Source of the DNA: Metapseudomonas otitidis
Lineage (GTDB): Bacteria; Pseudomonadota; Gammaproteobacteria; Pseudomonadales; Pseudomonadaceae
Length of the DNA: 64,000 nt
Direction: 5' to 3'
Assembly (NCBI RefSeq): GCF_900111835.1
Contig: NZ_FOJP01000019.1
Coordinates: forward strand, 1 to 64,000
The notes beneath the pieces are model-generated. The model was not told the origin of the DNA, did not search any database, and worked only from the letters and a program-made list of their open reading frames with translations. The translations under genes and the position numbers were made by a program. The stretch's first letter is position 1, and each line of letters starts with the position of its first letter. Shown in pieces: positions 1-8,500 of the stretch.

Positions 1-167
1 GCGTGCTCGAAGGTGAAGGTCTGCTGGATCTCGGGGTTGACCTTGAAGTCTTGCCCGTAGAGGTAGGTGACGCTGTTGTTCTGCCACAGCAGGGGACCGT
101 CGGCCAAGGCTTGGCCAGCGGTCAGCAGGCCGCCGGCGAGCGCGAGAGCGGAGAGGGTACGGTTCAT
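1..167 (-). CDS. Tsx-like outer-membrane channel protein, N-terminal part
   Basis: Only the first 55 or so codons are inside the window; the gene runs off the left edge. The start ATG is at 165-167 on the minus strand. The first 23 residues look like a Sec signal peptide (basic MNR, a Leu/Ala-rich core, then an ALA-D cleavage site). The mature protein begins DGPLLWQNNSVTYLYG and continues with a QQTFTFEHA stretch, which I recognise as the opening strands of the nucleoside-specific channel (Tsx/OmpK) beta-barrel family. By family it would sit in the outer membrane and pass nucleosides or similar solutes. Substrate specificity cannot be judged from this fragment. Confidence 0.75.
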   Translation of the reverse strand, partial: MNRTLSALALAGGLLTAGQALADGPLLWQNNSVTYLYGQDFKVNPEIQQTFTFEH

Positions 168-476
168 TCGGGATGGGCTCCTGGTGCTGGTTTTATTGGC
201 TTCCCTCTGTGTGGAAGCTGTCTGATTGGTCAGGCTTGCCTGCCAGAGCAAGAAAGGAGCCAGTTTTTCGCGACGCCTTCCCCGGGCGCGGGATTATCGG
301 GATAGGCCCCGATGTTTCAAGGGGTTATCGGTGTTTCGAGGTCAAATTCCGACTTGCGGAGGGGCGGGGGCTGCACGGTTATGGGCGGCCGGAGCTGACC
401 GATCGAACAGGCCTGCATCAGTTTGGGGCGACCCAACAAGCCGTCCCGCCGCCCCGTAGGGTGTTCGTTGGTCGGT
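168..476. other. Intergenic region, no gene seen
   Basis: About 309 bases lie between the start of the Tsx-like gene and the 3' end of the MocR regulator gene. It must hold the promoter of the Tsx-like gene. I see no convincing ORF, strong terminator hairpin or repeat. Confidence 0.5.
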
Positions 477-1889
477 CTACCCGGTCTCTTCGACGGCGGC
501 CCGCAACCGCTGGGCCAGGTGCCGGGCCTCGTCGGGGGTGGCGATGTTGGTGAAGCCCAGCGCCAGCCCCGGTGCGCCCCGGCTCTCCAGGCGCCAGCGC
601 GACAGCGGCACCACCGCCAGCCCCGCCTGGCGGGCGCGCTGGGCGATGGCGGTGTCGTCCTGGCCGTCCGCCAGGTAGGCCAGCAGGTGCATGCCGCCGG
701 CCTGCTGGTCGATCCGCAGGCCCTCGCCAAACGCGGCCAGCAGCGCCTCCCGCGTGTGGGCGCGGCGCTCGGCATAAAGGCTGCGCATGCGCTTGAGGTG
801 GCGGGCGAAATGCCCCTGCTCGATGAAGTCCGCCAGGGCCGCCTGCATCAGCTCCGGGCAGCCGCTGGGGAACAGCCGCGCACTGTGGCGGAAGGCCTCC
901 ACCTGCGCCGCCGGCACCACCAGGTAGGCCATGCGCAGACCGGGGTAGAGCACCTTGCTCAGGGTCCCGGCGTAGAGCACCCGACCGCCCTCGTCCAGGC
1001 TCTTCAGCGCCGGCAGCGGGCGGCCGTGGTAGCGGTACTCGCTGTCGTAGTCGTCCTCGATGATCCAGGCCTCGGCCCGGCGCGCCCAGTCCAGCAGGGC
1101 CAGGCGGCGGGGCAGGGACAGCGCCACCCCGGTGGGGCTCTGGTGGGTCGGGGTGACCAGGGCGAAGCGCGCGTCGGCGGCCCGCCGGCAACCGGCCTCC
1201 ACCACCAGCCCCTCGCCGTCCACCGGCACCGGCACGCAGTCCAGCGGCAGCGCCGCGAGCATCTCGCGGGCGTGGTGATAGCCCGGGTCCTCCAGCCAGA
1301 TGCGGTCCCCCGGGCGCATCAGCGTGCGCTGCACCAGCGCCAGGCTTGCGAGGTGGCCGGTGGTGATGAACACCTGCTCGGGCGAGCAGCGGATCCCCCG
1401 GGACACCCCCAGGTACGCCGCCAGGTTTTCCCGCAGCGGGCGGTGGCCCACCGGGTCGGGCGTCATCATCGCCGGGCCGGCCAGGGCCCGCAGGTGGCGT
1501 TGCACCAGGCGCGTCCACAGCTTGCGGGGGAAGGCGTCCAGGGCCGGCAGGCCAAGCTGGAACGGCTCCAGCCGGGGTGCCTCGGCTGGCGCCGCCGTGC
1601 GGGCCGGCCCCGGCGTGGCCGGGCGCTCCGGCAGGCTGCCGCCCAGGCGTGGCGACACCCGCGTGCCGGCCGGGCCGTGGGCCTCCGCATAGCCCTCGCC
1701 GATCAGCATCTGGTACGCCGCCTCCACCGTGCCCCGCGCCAGGTTCAGCTCGCTGGCAAGTGCCCGCAGCGAGGGCAGCCGCGCCCCCGGCGCCAGGCGG
1801 CCCTGCTCGATGGCCTCGCGCAGGCGTTGGTAGAGCTGCAGGAACAGCGGCGTATCGAGGGTGCGGTCCAACGACGGGCGGGTGGTCAT
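477..1889 (-). CDS. MocR/PdxR-type transcriptional regulator (GntR wHTH fused to aminotransferase domain)
   Basis: The 470-residue protein has the two-domain MocR layout. Residues about 10-80 form a GntR winged helix (LPSLRALASELNLARGTV), and residues about 110-465 form a fold-type I aminotransferase domain. The PLP lysine is expected at K312 in GTLSKVLYPGLR; the IIEDDYDSEYRY stretch carries the cofactor-contacting Asp and Tyr. Such proteins bind PLP and act as DNA-binding regulators rather than enzymes; PdxR and GabR are examples. It is divergent, with 87 bp between starts, from the GNAT-azoreductase-AhpD operon at 1977-3475, which is a natural candidate target, though this is inference. The ligand is unknown. 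Confidence 0.9.
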   Translation of the reverse strand: MTTRPSLDRTLDTPLFLQLYQRLREAIEQGRLAPGARLPSLRALASELNLARGTVEAAYQMLIGEGYAEAHGPAGTRVSPRLGGSLPERPATPGPARTAAPAEAPRLEPFQLGLPALDAFPRKLWTRLVQRHLRALAGPAMMTPDPVGHRPLRENLAAYLGVSRGIRCSPEQVFITTGHLASLALVQRTLMRPGDRIWLEDPGYHHAREMLAALPLDCVPVPVDGEGLVVEAGCRRAADARFALVTPTHQSPTGVALSLPRRLALLDWARRAEAWIIEDDYDSEYRYHGRPLPALKSLDEGGRVLYAGTLSKVLYPGLRMAYLVVPAAQVEAFRHSARLFPSGCPELMQAALADFIEQGHFARHLKRMRSLYAERRAHTREALLAAFGEGLRIDQQAGGMHLLAYLADGQDDTAIAQRARQAGLAVVPLSRWRLESRGAPGLALGFTNIATPDEARHLAQRLRAAVEETG

Positions 1890-1976
1890 GGCCTGGTCAT
1901 TTCCTCGAATCTTGGCTCTGTAGGCTGGGACATGAGCGCCCTAGAGTAGCGCCCAACCACCCAGCGGACAGCCCCC

Positions 1977-2420
1977 ATGAGCGACGCCTCCCTGCAGTTG
2001 CACCACCTCGAAGCGGACGAACCCGCCCTGCGCGCGGCCTTCGGCCTGATGCACCAGCTGCGCCCGCGCCTGGTCGACGCCGACGCCTTCGTCCAGCGTG
2101 TCGCCCGGCAGCGCCAGCAGGGCTACCGGCTGCTGGCCGCCAGCCAGGACGGCCGCCTGCTGGGGCTGGCCGGCTACCGCACCCTGGACAACCTGATCCA
2201 CGACCGCTTCGTCTACGTCGACGACCTGGTCACCGCCGAAGGCGCCCGCAGCCAGGGCGTCGGCGCCGCGCTGCTGGCGGAGGTGGAACGGCTGGCACGC
2301 GCCGACGGGTGCGCCAAGCTGGTGCTGGACACCGCCTTGGCCAATGCCCTGGCCCAGCGTTTCTACTTCCGCCAGGGCCTGCTCGCCACCGGCCTGCACT
2401 TCAGCCGTTTTCTCACCTGA
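1977..2420 (+). CDS. GNAT-family N-acetyltransferase
   Basis: The 147-residue protein has the GNAT core. The strand YVDDLVTAEGARSQGVGAALL (about residues 80-100) contains the acetyl-CoA pyrophosphate-binding R/Q-x-x-G-x-G/A loop, followed by the LVLDTALANALAQRFYFRQGL segment typical of motif B. It transfers an acetyl group from acetyl-CoA to an unknown amine. It is the first gene of a tight rightward operon: the azoreductase starts 13 bases after its stop. It is divergent from the MocR-type regulator, which may control it. Confidence 0.85.
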   Translation: MSDASLQLHHLEADEPALRAAFGLMHQLRPRLVDADAFVQRVARQRQQGYRLLAASQDGRLLGLAGYRTLDNLIHDRFVYVDDLVTAEGARSQGVGAALLAEVERLARADGCAKLVLDTALANALAQRFYFRQGLLATGLHFSRFLT

Positions 2421-2432
2421 CCGGAGGACCCC

Positions 2433-3047
2433 ATGCCCCGAACCCTGCTCATCGACTGCAGCCCCAACGGCGAGGCCTCCCTCGGTGGCCGACTGGCCCG
2501 CGAGATGGCCGAGCGCCTGCAACCGCGCAGCGACTTGCAGCTGCGCGACCTGGTGGCCGAACCGCTGCCGCCGCTGACCGGCGACTACGCCCGCGCCCTG
2601 ATGACCCGCGCCGCGAAGGACGACCCCGCCTTCGCCGTATCGGAAACCCTGGTGCGCGAAGTGGAGGCCGCCGACCACCTGCTGATCGCCACCCCCATGC
2701 ACAACTACATGGTGCCGGCCTGCCTCAAGCTCTGGCTCGACTACGTGGTGCGCATCCAGCGCACCTTCACCCTGCGCAACGGCACCAAGGAAGGGCTGCT
2801 GGAAGACCGGCCCTGCTTCGTGGTCATCAGCTCCGGCGGCACCTACCTGGGGGCGCGGGCCAGCCAGGCCGACTTCCTCACCCCCTACCTGCGCCACATC
2901 CTCGGGGTGATCGGCCTGCACCACGTCGAATTCTTCCACCTCCAGGGGCTCGCCCAGGGCCCCGAAGCCGTCGCCCAGGCCGAGCAGCAGATCCGCGCCC
3001 GGCTGGACACCCACCCCTACTTCAACCCCATCGGAGTTTTCCCATGA
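2433..3047 (+). CDS. FMN-dependent NADH-azoreductase family flavodoxin-fold reductase
   Basis: The 204-residue protein has the usual length and landmarks of AzoR. An N-terminal LIDCSPNGEAS loop should bind the FMN phosphate. A PMHNYMVPACLKLWLDYVVR segment (about residues 88-107) is the flavin-site motif, and SSGGTYLG lies further on. The family reduces azo bonds and quinones by two-electron transfer from NADH; the physiological role is probably quinone detoxification. The start is supported by a GGAGG Shine-Dalgarno sequence a few bases upstream. Its TGA overlaps the ATG of the next gene (ATGA), so the two are translationally coupled. Confidence 0.88.
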   Translation: MPRTLLIDCSPNGEASLGGRLAREMAERLQPRSDLQLRDLVAEPLPPLTGDYARALMTRAAKDDPAFAVSETLVREVEAADHLLIATPMHNYMVPACLKLWLDYVVRIQRTFTLRNGTKEGLLEDRPCFVVISSGGTYLGARASQADFLTPYLRHILGVIGLHHVEFFHLQGLAQGPEAVAQAEQQIRARLDTHPYFNPIGVFP

Positions 3048-3475
3048 GTGCACTCAGACTGCCGTTCAGCGAACTGTCCCCCCGTGTCTACCAAAGCCTG
3101 CTCAGCGCCAAGAACGCCCTGCAGGACAGCCCCCTGGGCAACGCCCTGATCGAACTGGTGTACCTGCGCATCTCGCAGATCAACGGCTGCGCCTTCTGCC
3201 TGGAGATGCACAGCCGCGCCCTGCGCGCCGGCGGCGAGCAGCAGGCGCGCCTGGATGCCCTGGCCGGCTGGCGGGTGAGCGGGTTGTACAGCGAGCGCGA
3301 GCGTGCCGCGCTGGAATGGGCCGAGTCGCTGACCCGGCTGGAAGGCAGCGGCGCCCCCGACTCGGCCTACGAGCCGCTCAAGGCGCATTTCAGCGACACC
3401 GAGATCAGCGACCTCAGCTTCGTCTGCGCCCTGATGAACGCCTTCAACCGGCTGGCCGTGGGGATGCGCCTGTAA
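3044..3475 (+). CDS. Carboxymuconolactone decarboxylase / AhpD-like peroxidase-type protein
   Basis: The 143-residue protein carries the AhpD core: a CAFC motif (CxxC) followed three residues later by a histidine (CAFCLEMHSRALR, about residues 48-60). In alkylhydroperoxidase AhpD this is the redox-active thiol pair and proton relay. The rest (ALEWAESLTRLEGS, LKAHFSDTEISDL) matches the all-helical CMD fold. The ATG overlaps the azoreductase stop codon. Its place with an azoreductase and acetyltransferase suggests a small stress or xenobiotic-response operon; the substrate is unknown. Confidence 0.87.
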   Translation: MSALRLPFSELSPRVYQSLLSAKNALQDSPLGNALIELVYLRISQINGCAFCLEMHSRALRAGGEQQARLDALAGWRVSGLYSERERAALEWAESLTRLEGSGAPDSAYEPLKAHFSDTEISDLSFVCALMNAFNRLAVGMRL

Positions 3476-3479
3476 GGGC

Positions 3480-3935
3480 TCAGCCGATCACCCCGAAGCC
3501 CCGCGCCATCAGCGCGCCCAGCAGCGGCAGCACCAGCAGCAGGGTCAGCTCGGCGCGCAGGGTGATCACCAGCAGCTTGCCGGTGCGCGGCGACAGCACC
3601 GGCACCTGGCCGGCCTTGACGCTGTTGCGCCAGCCGAGGAACACCACCGTGGGGAAGGTGGAGAGCAGCGCCACCAGCACGAACAGCCCGACCTTGGCGT
3701 GGAACAGGCTGTTGTGCAGGTAGTAGGCGCTGCCCTTGCCGAACCACAGCACCCGCGCCAGCCCCGTGGCCAGCACCAGGCTGGCGGTGATGCCGTAGGC
3801 GATGTCGATGCGCATCAGGCTGCGGGCCCGGTCCAGGTCCAGCGGCAGCTTGAACAGGCGGTGCTCCAGCACCAGCAGCGCGAACAGCAGGAAGATCGAC
3901 AGGTAATGCAGGTAGGCAGCGATCGCGTCGGCCAT
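3480..3935 (-). CDS. DUF2214 family membrane protein
   Basis: The 151-residue protein has four predicted transmembrane helices (about residues 7-27, 45-65, 80-102 and 123-145), with conserved features of the DUF2214 family (YLHYLSIFLLFALLVLEH; LHNSLFHAKVGLF). The function of the family is not known. It lies 11 bases downstream of the MATE gene stop on the same strand, so the two are probably co-transcribed. It is convergent with the AhpD-like gene, with only 4 bases between the stops. Confidence 0.8.
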   Translation of the reverse strand: MADAIAAYLHYLSIFLLFALLVLEHRLFKLPLDLDRARSLMRIDIAYGITASLVLATGLARVLWFGKGSAYYLHNSLFHAKVGLFVLVALLSTFPTVVFLGWRNSVKAGQVPVLSPRTGKLLVITLRAELTLLLVLPLLGALMARGFGVIG

Positions 3936-3946
3936 GACAGGCTCCT

Positions 3947-5326
3947 TCAGGGTGCGGGGGAGGGGGAAGCGTTCGAGGGCGCAGGCGCCCCCGCGAACCA
4001 GGCGTCGCGCCGCTGCAGGCGCCAGGCCAGGCCCGCCAGGCTGAGGCCGCGCAGCGCCATGAAGCCCAGGAAGGCCAGCCACAGCCCGTGGTTGCCCAGG
4101 CCCGCCAGGGCCAGCCCCAGCGGCAGGCTCAGCAGCACCGCCAGCAGCATCGCGTTGCGCATCTCGCGGGCGCGGGTGGCGCCGATGAACAGGCCGTCCA
4201 GCAGGTAGCTCCACACCGCCACCAGCGGCAGCAGCGCCAGGTAGGGCAGGTAGCGGTGGGCCACCGCGCGCACCTCGGCGATGTCGCTCTGCAGGTCGAT
4301 GAACAGCCCGCCGCCGAGCAGGAAGAACAGCGCAAAGCCCAGGCTGGCGATCAGCGACCAGCCCCCCGCCACCACCAGGGCCCGGCGCAGCTCCGCGCGG
4401 TTGCCGGCGCCGATGGCGTGGCCGCACAGGGCCTCCACCGCGTGGGCCAGGCCGTCCAGCGCATAGGCGGTCACCAGCAGGCCGTTGAGCAGCAGCGCGT
4501 TGGCCGCCACCGTGGCATCGCCCAGCCGCGCGCCCTGCACCGTGAGCAGGAAGAACACCAGCTGCAGCGCCAGGGAACGGATGAAGATGTCGCGGTTCAC
4601 CGCCAGCAGCGGCCGCCAGCTGGCCCAGCGGCGCAAGGCACCCGCCACGATGCGCCCCGGGTGGCGCCGCAGCGCGCCCCGGGTCAGCGCCAGGCCGATC
4701 AGGGCGCCGAACCACTCGGCCGTCACCGCCGCCTTGGCCGCGCCGGCCACGCCCCAGTCCAGGCCGAGCACGAACCACAGCGCCAGGGCGATGTTCGCCA
4801 GGTTGGTCCCCAGCAGGATCGCCAGCGGCGCCCGGGCGTTCTGGGTGCCGAGGAACCAGCCCACCAGCGCGTAGTTGGCCAGGGCCGCCGGCAACCCCAG
4901 CAGGCGCAGGTGGAAGAATTCGCGGGTCAGCTGGTCCAGCTCCGCCGAGGGCGCCATCAGCCCCAGGGCCAGGTGCCCGAAGGGCAGGGCCAGCAGCCCC
5001 AGGCCCAGCGCCAGGACCCCGGCCAGCAGCAGGCCCTGCAGCAGCACCTGGCGCAGCGCACCGCCATCGGCCCGCCCGGCGGCCTGGGCAGCGAAGCCGG
5101 TGGTGCCCATGCGCAGGAAGCCGAGCACGCCGATCATCAGCGTGTAGAGCATGCTGCCCACCGCCACGGCGCCCAGCTGGTGGGCATGGGGCAGGTGGCC
5201 CACCACTGTGCTGTCCACCAGCGCCACCAGGGGCACGGAAACGTTGGAGAGGATCATCGGTGCGGCCAGTCCCCACACCCGTCGGTGGGTGGGGCGGTGC
5301 CGCCAGGCGTCGCGAATCGGGCTCAT
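3947..5326 (-). CDS. MATE-family multidrug/antimicrobial extrusion protein (DinF-like)
   Basis: The 459-residue protein has about twelve hydrophobic helices in the two-bundle MATE arrangement. The N-terminal signature is VWGLAAPMILSNVSVPLVALVDSTVVGHL, and a second repeat begins NRDIFIRSLALQLVFFL near residue 235. By family it exports organic cations or drugs by Na+ or H+ antiport across the inner membrane; the closest subgroup is DinF-like. I chose the ATG at 5324-5326 because the frame upstream of it lacks MATE-like sequence. It probably heads a two-gene unit with the DUF2214 gene. Confidence 0.9.
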   Translation of the reverse strand: MSPIRDAWRHRPTHRRVWGLAAPMILSNVSVPLVALVDSTVVGHLPHAHQLGAVAVGSMLYTLMIGVLGFLRMGTTGFAAQAAGRADGGALRQVLLQGLLLAGVLALGLGLLALPFGHLALGLMAPSAELDQLTREFFHLRLLGLPAALANYALVGWFLGTQNARAPLAILLGTNLANIALALWFVLGLDWGVAGAAKAAVTAEWFGALIGLALTRGALRRHPGRIVAGALRRWASWRPLLAVNRDIFIRSLALQLVFFLLTVQGARLGDATVAANALLLNGLLVTAYALDGLAHAVEALCGHAIGAGNRAELRRALVVAGGWSLIASLGFALFFLLGGGLFIDLQSDIAEVRAVAHRYLPYLALLPLVAVWSYLLDGLFIGATRAREMRNAMLLAVLLSLPLGLALAGLGNHGLWLAFLGFMALRGLSLAGLAWRLQRRDAWFAGAPAPSNASPSPAP

Positions 5327-5459
5327 TCTCGGGCTCCGCAAGGGCAGCACAGTATAGCGGCGCAAGCGCGTGAGGCGTCGACTGGAGGGAACTGCCTGCG
5401 TGGATTGAGAGCAGACCCAAGCGGAACATGTACGCCGTCCAAAGCGTGAAGGCGGCGAC

Positions 5460-5487
5460 TTTACTGGCATCACGGCTCGTCTATAGT
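5460..5487 (+). promoter_or_regulatory. Probable sigma-70 promoter of the alpha-2-macroglobulin gene
   Basis: TTTACT at 5460-5465 and TATAGT at 5482-5487 are separated by 16 bases. Initiation would fall about 30 bases before the ATG at 5527. The match is good but untested. Confidence 0.45.
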
Positions 5488-5526
5488 TGCCGCGCGCGCA
5501 GCCGCGCGTCCCGCCCCGGAGTCACC

Positions 5527-8500
5527 ATGTCGTCGTACAAAGGATTGTTACTGGCCCTCTCGCTGGGGCTGCTTGCCGCCTGCGATTCTTCCACCCCCGA
5601 ACACACCGCCGAGAAGGCCGCCGCCGAACCCGCTGCCCAGGTCCAGGCGCCCCGCGCGCCGGTGGACACCGCGGCGCTGGCCAAGCGCTACGCCGGCCGC
5701 GAGCTGAAGGTGGTGGACATCTCCGAAGTCCAGCTCGACGGCGCCAGCGCCCTGTCGGTGACCTTCTCCGTGCCGCTGGACCCGGAGCAGCCCTTCGCCG
5801 AACGCCTGCACCTGGTGGACAAGGCCAGCGGCAAGGTGGATGGCGCCTGGGAGCTGGACGACAACCTCATGGAGCTGCGCCTGCGCCACCTGCAGCCCAA
5901 GCGTGACCTGGAGCTGACCATCGACGCCGGCCTGCGCGGGGTGAACGACGCCCGCCTGGCCTCCGCCAGCGTCAGCCAGCTGCGCACCCGCGACCTGCAG
6001 CCCTCGGTGGGCTTCGCCAGCCAGGGCTCGCTGCTGCCCAGCCGCCTTGCCGAAGGCCTGCCGGTGATCGCCCTCAACGTCGACGCTGTGGACGTCGACT
6101 TCTTCCGCGTGCGCCCCGCCGAGCTGCCCAAGCTGCTCGCCCGCTGGGGCCGCCGCAGCCAGATGAGCTACTGGGACAGCGACGCCCTGCTGCGCACCGC
6201 CGACCTGGTCTACTCCGGACGCTTCGACCTCAAGCCCGCGCCCAACACCCGCGAGAACCTGCTGCTGCCCATCGCCGGTATCGAGCCGCTGAAACCGGCC
6301 GGCGTGTACCTGGCGGTGATGCGCCGCGCCGGCCGCTACAGCTACAGCAACCCCGCCACGCTGTTCACCCTGAGCGACATCGGCCTCTCCGCCCACCGCT
6401 TCGGCGGCCGCCTGGATGTGTTCGCCCAGGCCCTGGAGGGCGGCAAGCCCCAGGCCGAGGTGAACCTGCAATTGCTCGACCCCGAAGGCACCGTGCTGGC
6501 CGAGGGCAAGACCGACGACAAGGGCCACCTGCAACTGCCGCTGACCGACAAGGGCCGCGTGCTGGTGGGCCACCAGGGCGACCAGATCAGCCTGCTGCGC
6601 CTGGACACGCCGGCCCTGGACCTGTCCGAGTTCGACATCGCCGGGCCGGCCCAGCAACCGCTGCAGTTCTTCGTCTTCGGCCCGCGTGACCTCTACCGCC
6701 CCGGCGAGACCGTGCTGCTCAACGCCCTGCTGCGTGACCGCGACGGCCACGCCCTGGCGCCCCAGCCGGTGAACGTCGAAGTGCGCCGCCCGGACGACCA
6801 GGTCAGCCAGAGCTTCGTCTGGAGCCCCGACGCCAACGGCCTCTACCAGCACCAGCTGGCCCTTTCGGGGGACGCCCCCACCGGTCGCTGGCAATTGCTG
6901 ATCGACCTCGGCAACGGCCACAAGCAGCTCTACGAATTCCAGGTGGAGGACTTCCTCCCCGAACGCATGGCCCTGGAGATCAAGGGCAGCGACACGCCCC
7001 TGGAACCCGGCGACGTCGCCCGCTTCCAGGTGCAGGGGCGCTACCTCTACGGCGCCCCGGCTGCCGGCAACCGCCTCACCGGCCAGCTCTACGTGCGGCC
7101 GCTGCGCGAAGCGGTGAAGGCACTGCCCGGCTACCAGTTCGGCTCCGTGACCGAAGAGGAGCTGAGCCAGGACGTGGAGCTGGACGAGGTCAAGCTCGAC
7201 GAAGCCGGCAAGGGCGCCCTGGAGCTGGAAAGCCGCTGGGCCAGCGCCCGCTCGCCGCTGTCGCTGACCCTGCAGGCCAGCCTGCTGGAGTCCGGCGGTC
7301 GCCCCGTCACCCGGCGCCTGGAGCAGCCGGTGTGGCCCGCCGCCCGCCTGCCCGGCCTGCGCGGCGTGTTCACCGACGACCAGGTGGACATGAACGGCAT
7401 GGCCGAGGTGGAACTGCTGATCGCCGACCCCGAGGGCAACAAGCTGGCTGCCCAGGGCGTCAAGGTGCGCCTGGTGCGCGAGCGCCGCGACTACTACTGG
7501 AGCTACGACGACGACGGCGGCTGGAACTACCACTACAACGCGAAATTCCTCATCAGCGACGAACGCCTGGTGGACGTCGCCGCCAACGGCACCACCCGCG
7601 TCAGCTTCCCCGTGCAGTGGGGCCCCTACCGGGTCGAGGTGGAAGACCCGCAGACCGGGATGGTCAGCAGCCTGCGCTTCTGGGCCGGCTACCGCTGGCA
7701 GGACAACACCGAGGGCGGCGCCGTGCGCCCCGACCAGGTCAAGCTGGCGCTGGACAAGCCCGCCTACAACGAAGGCGACGTGGCACGCATCAGCGTCACC
7801 CCGCCGGCGGCCGGCAGCGGCTACCTGCTGGTGGAATCCGCCGACGGCCCGCTGTGGTGGCAGAACATCGACGTGCCCGCCGAAGGCCGCACCTTCGAGG
7901 TCCCGGTGGGCCGCGAATGGGCCCGGCATGACCTCTACGTCAGCGCCCTGGTGGTGCGCCCCGGCGAGCGCAAGGAGCGGGTCACCCCCAAGCGCGCCGT
8001 CGGCCTGCTGCACCTGCCCCTGGAGCGCGCCCCGCGCAAGCTGGCGCTGACCCTGCGCGCCGCTGAGAAGATGCGCCCCAACCAGCCCCTGGCGGTGCAC
8101 GTGCAAGCGAAGAACGCCGACGGCACCCCGGCGCGCCAGGCCCATGTGCTGGTGGCGGCGGTGGACGCCGGCATCCTCAGCATCACCGACTACGCCACCC
8201 CCGACCCCTTCGCCGCGCTGTTCGGCCGCAAGGCCTACGGCGCCGACCAGTTGGACGTGTACGGCCAACTGATCGAAGCCGGCCAGGGGCGCCTCGCCTC
8301 CCTGGCCTTCGGCGGTGACGCCGGCCTCGCCGCCGGTGGCAAGCGCCCGCCGAGCAAGGTGCGCCTGGTGGCCCTGCAGAGCGTGCCGGTGACCCTCGAC
8401 GAGCAGGGGGAGGGCGACGTTAGCCTGGACATCCCCGACTTCAACGGCGAGCTGCGGCTGATGGCCCAGGTGTGGACTGACGAACGCTACGGCATGGCCG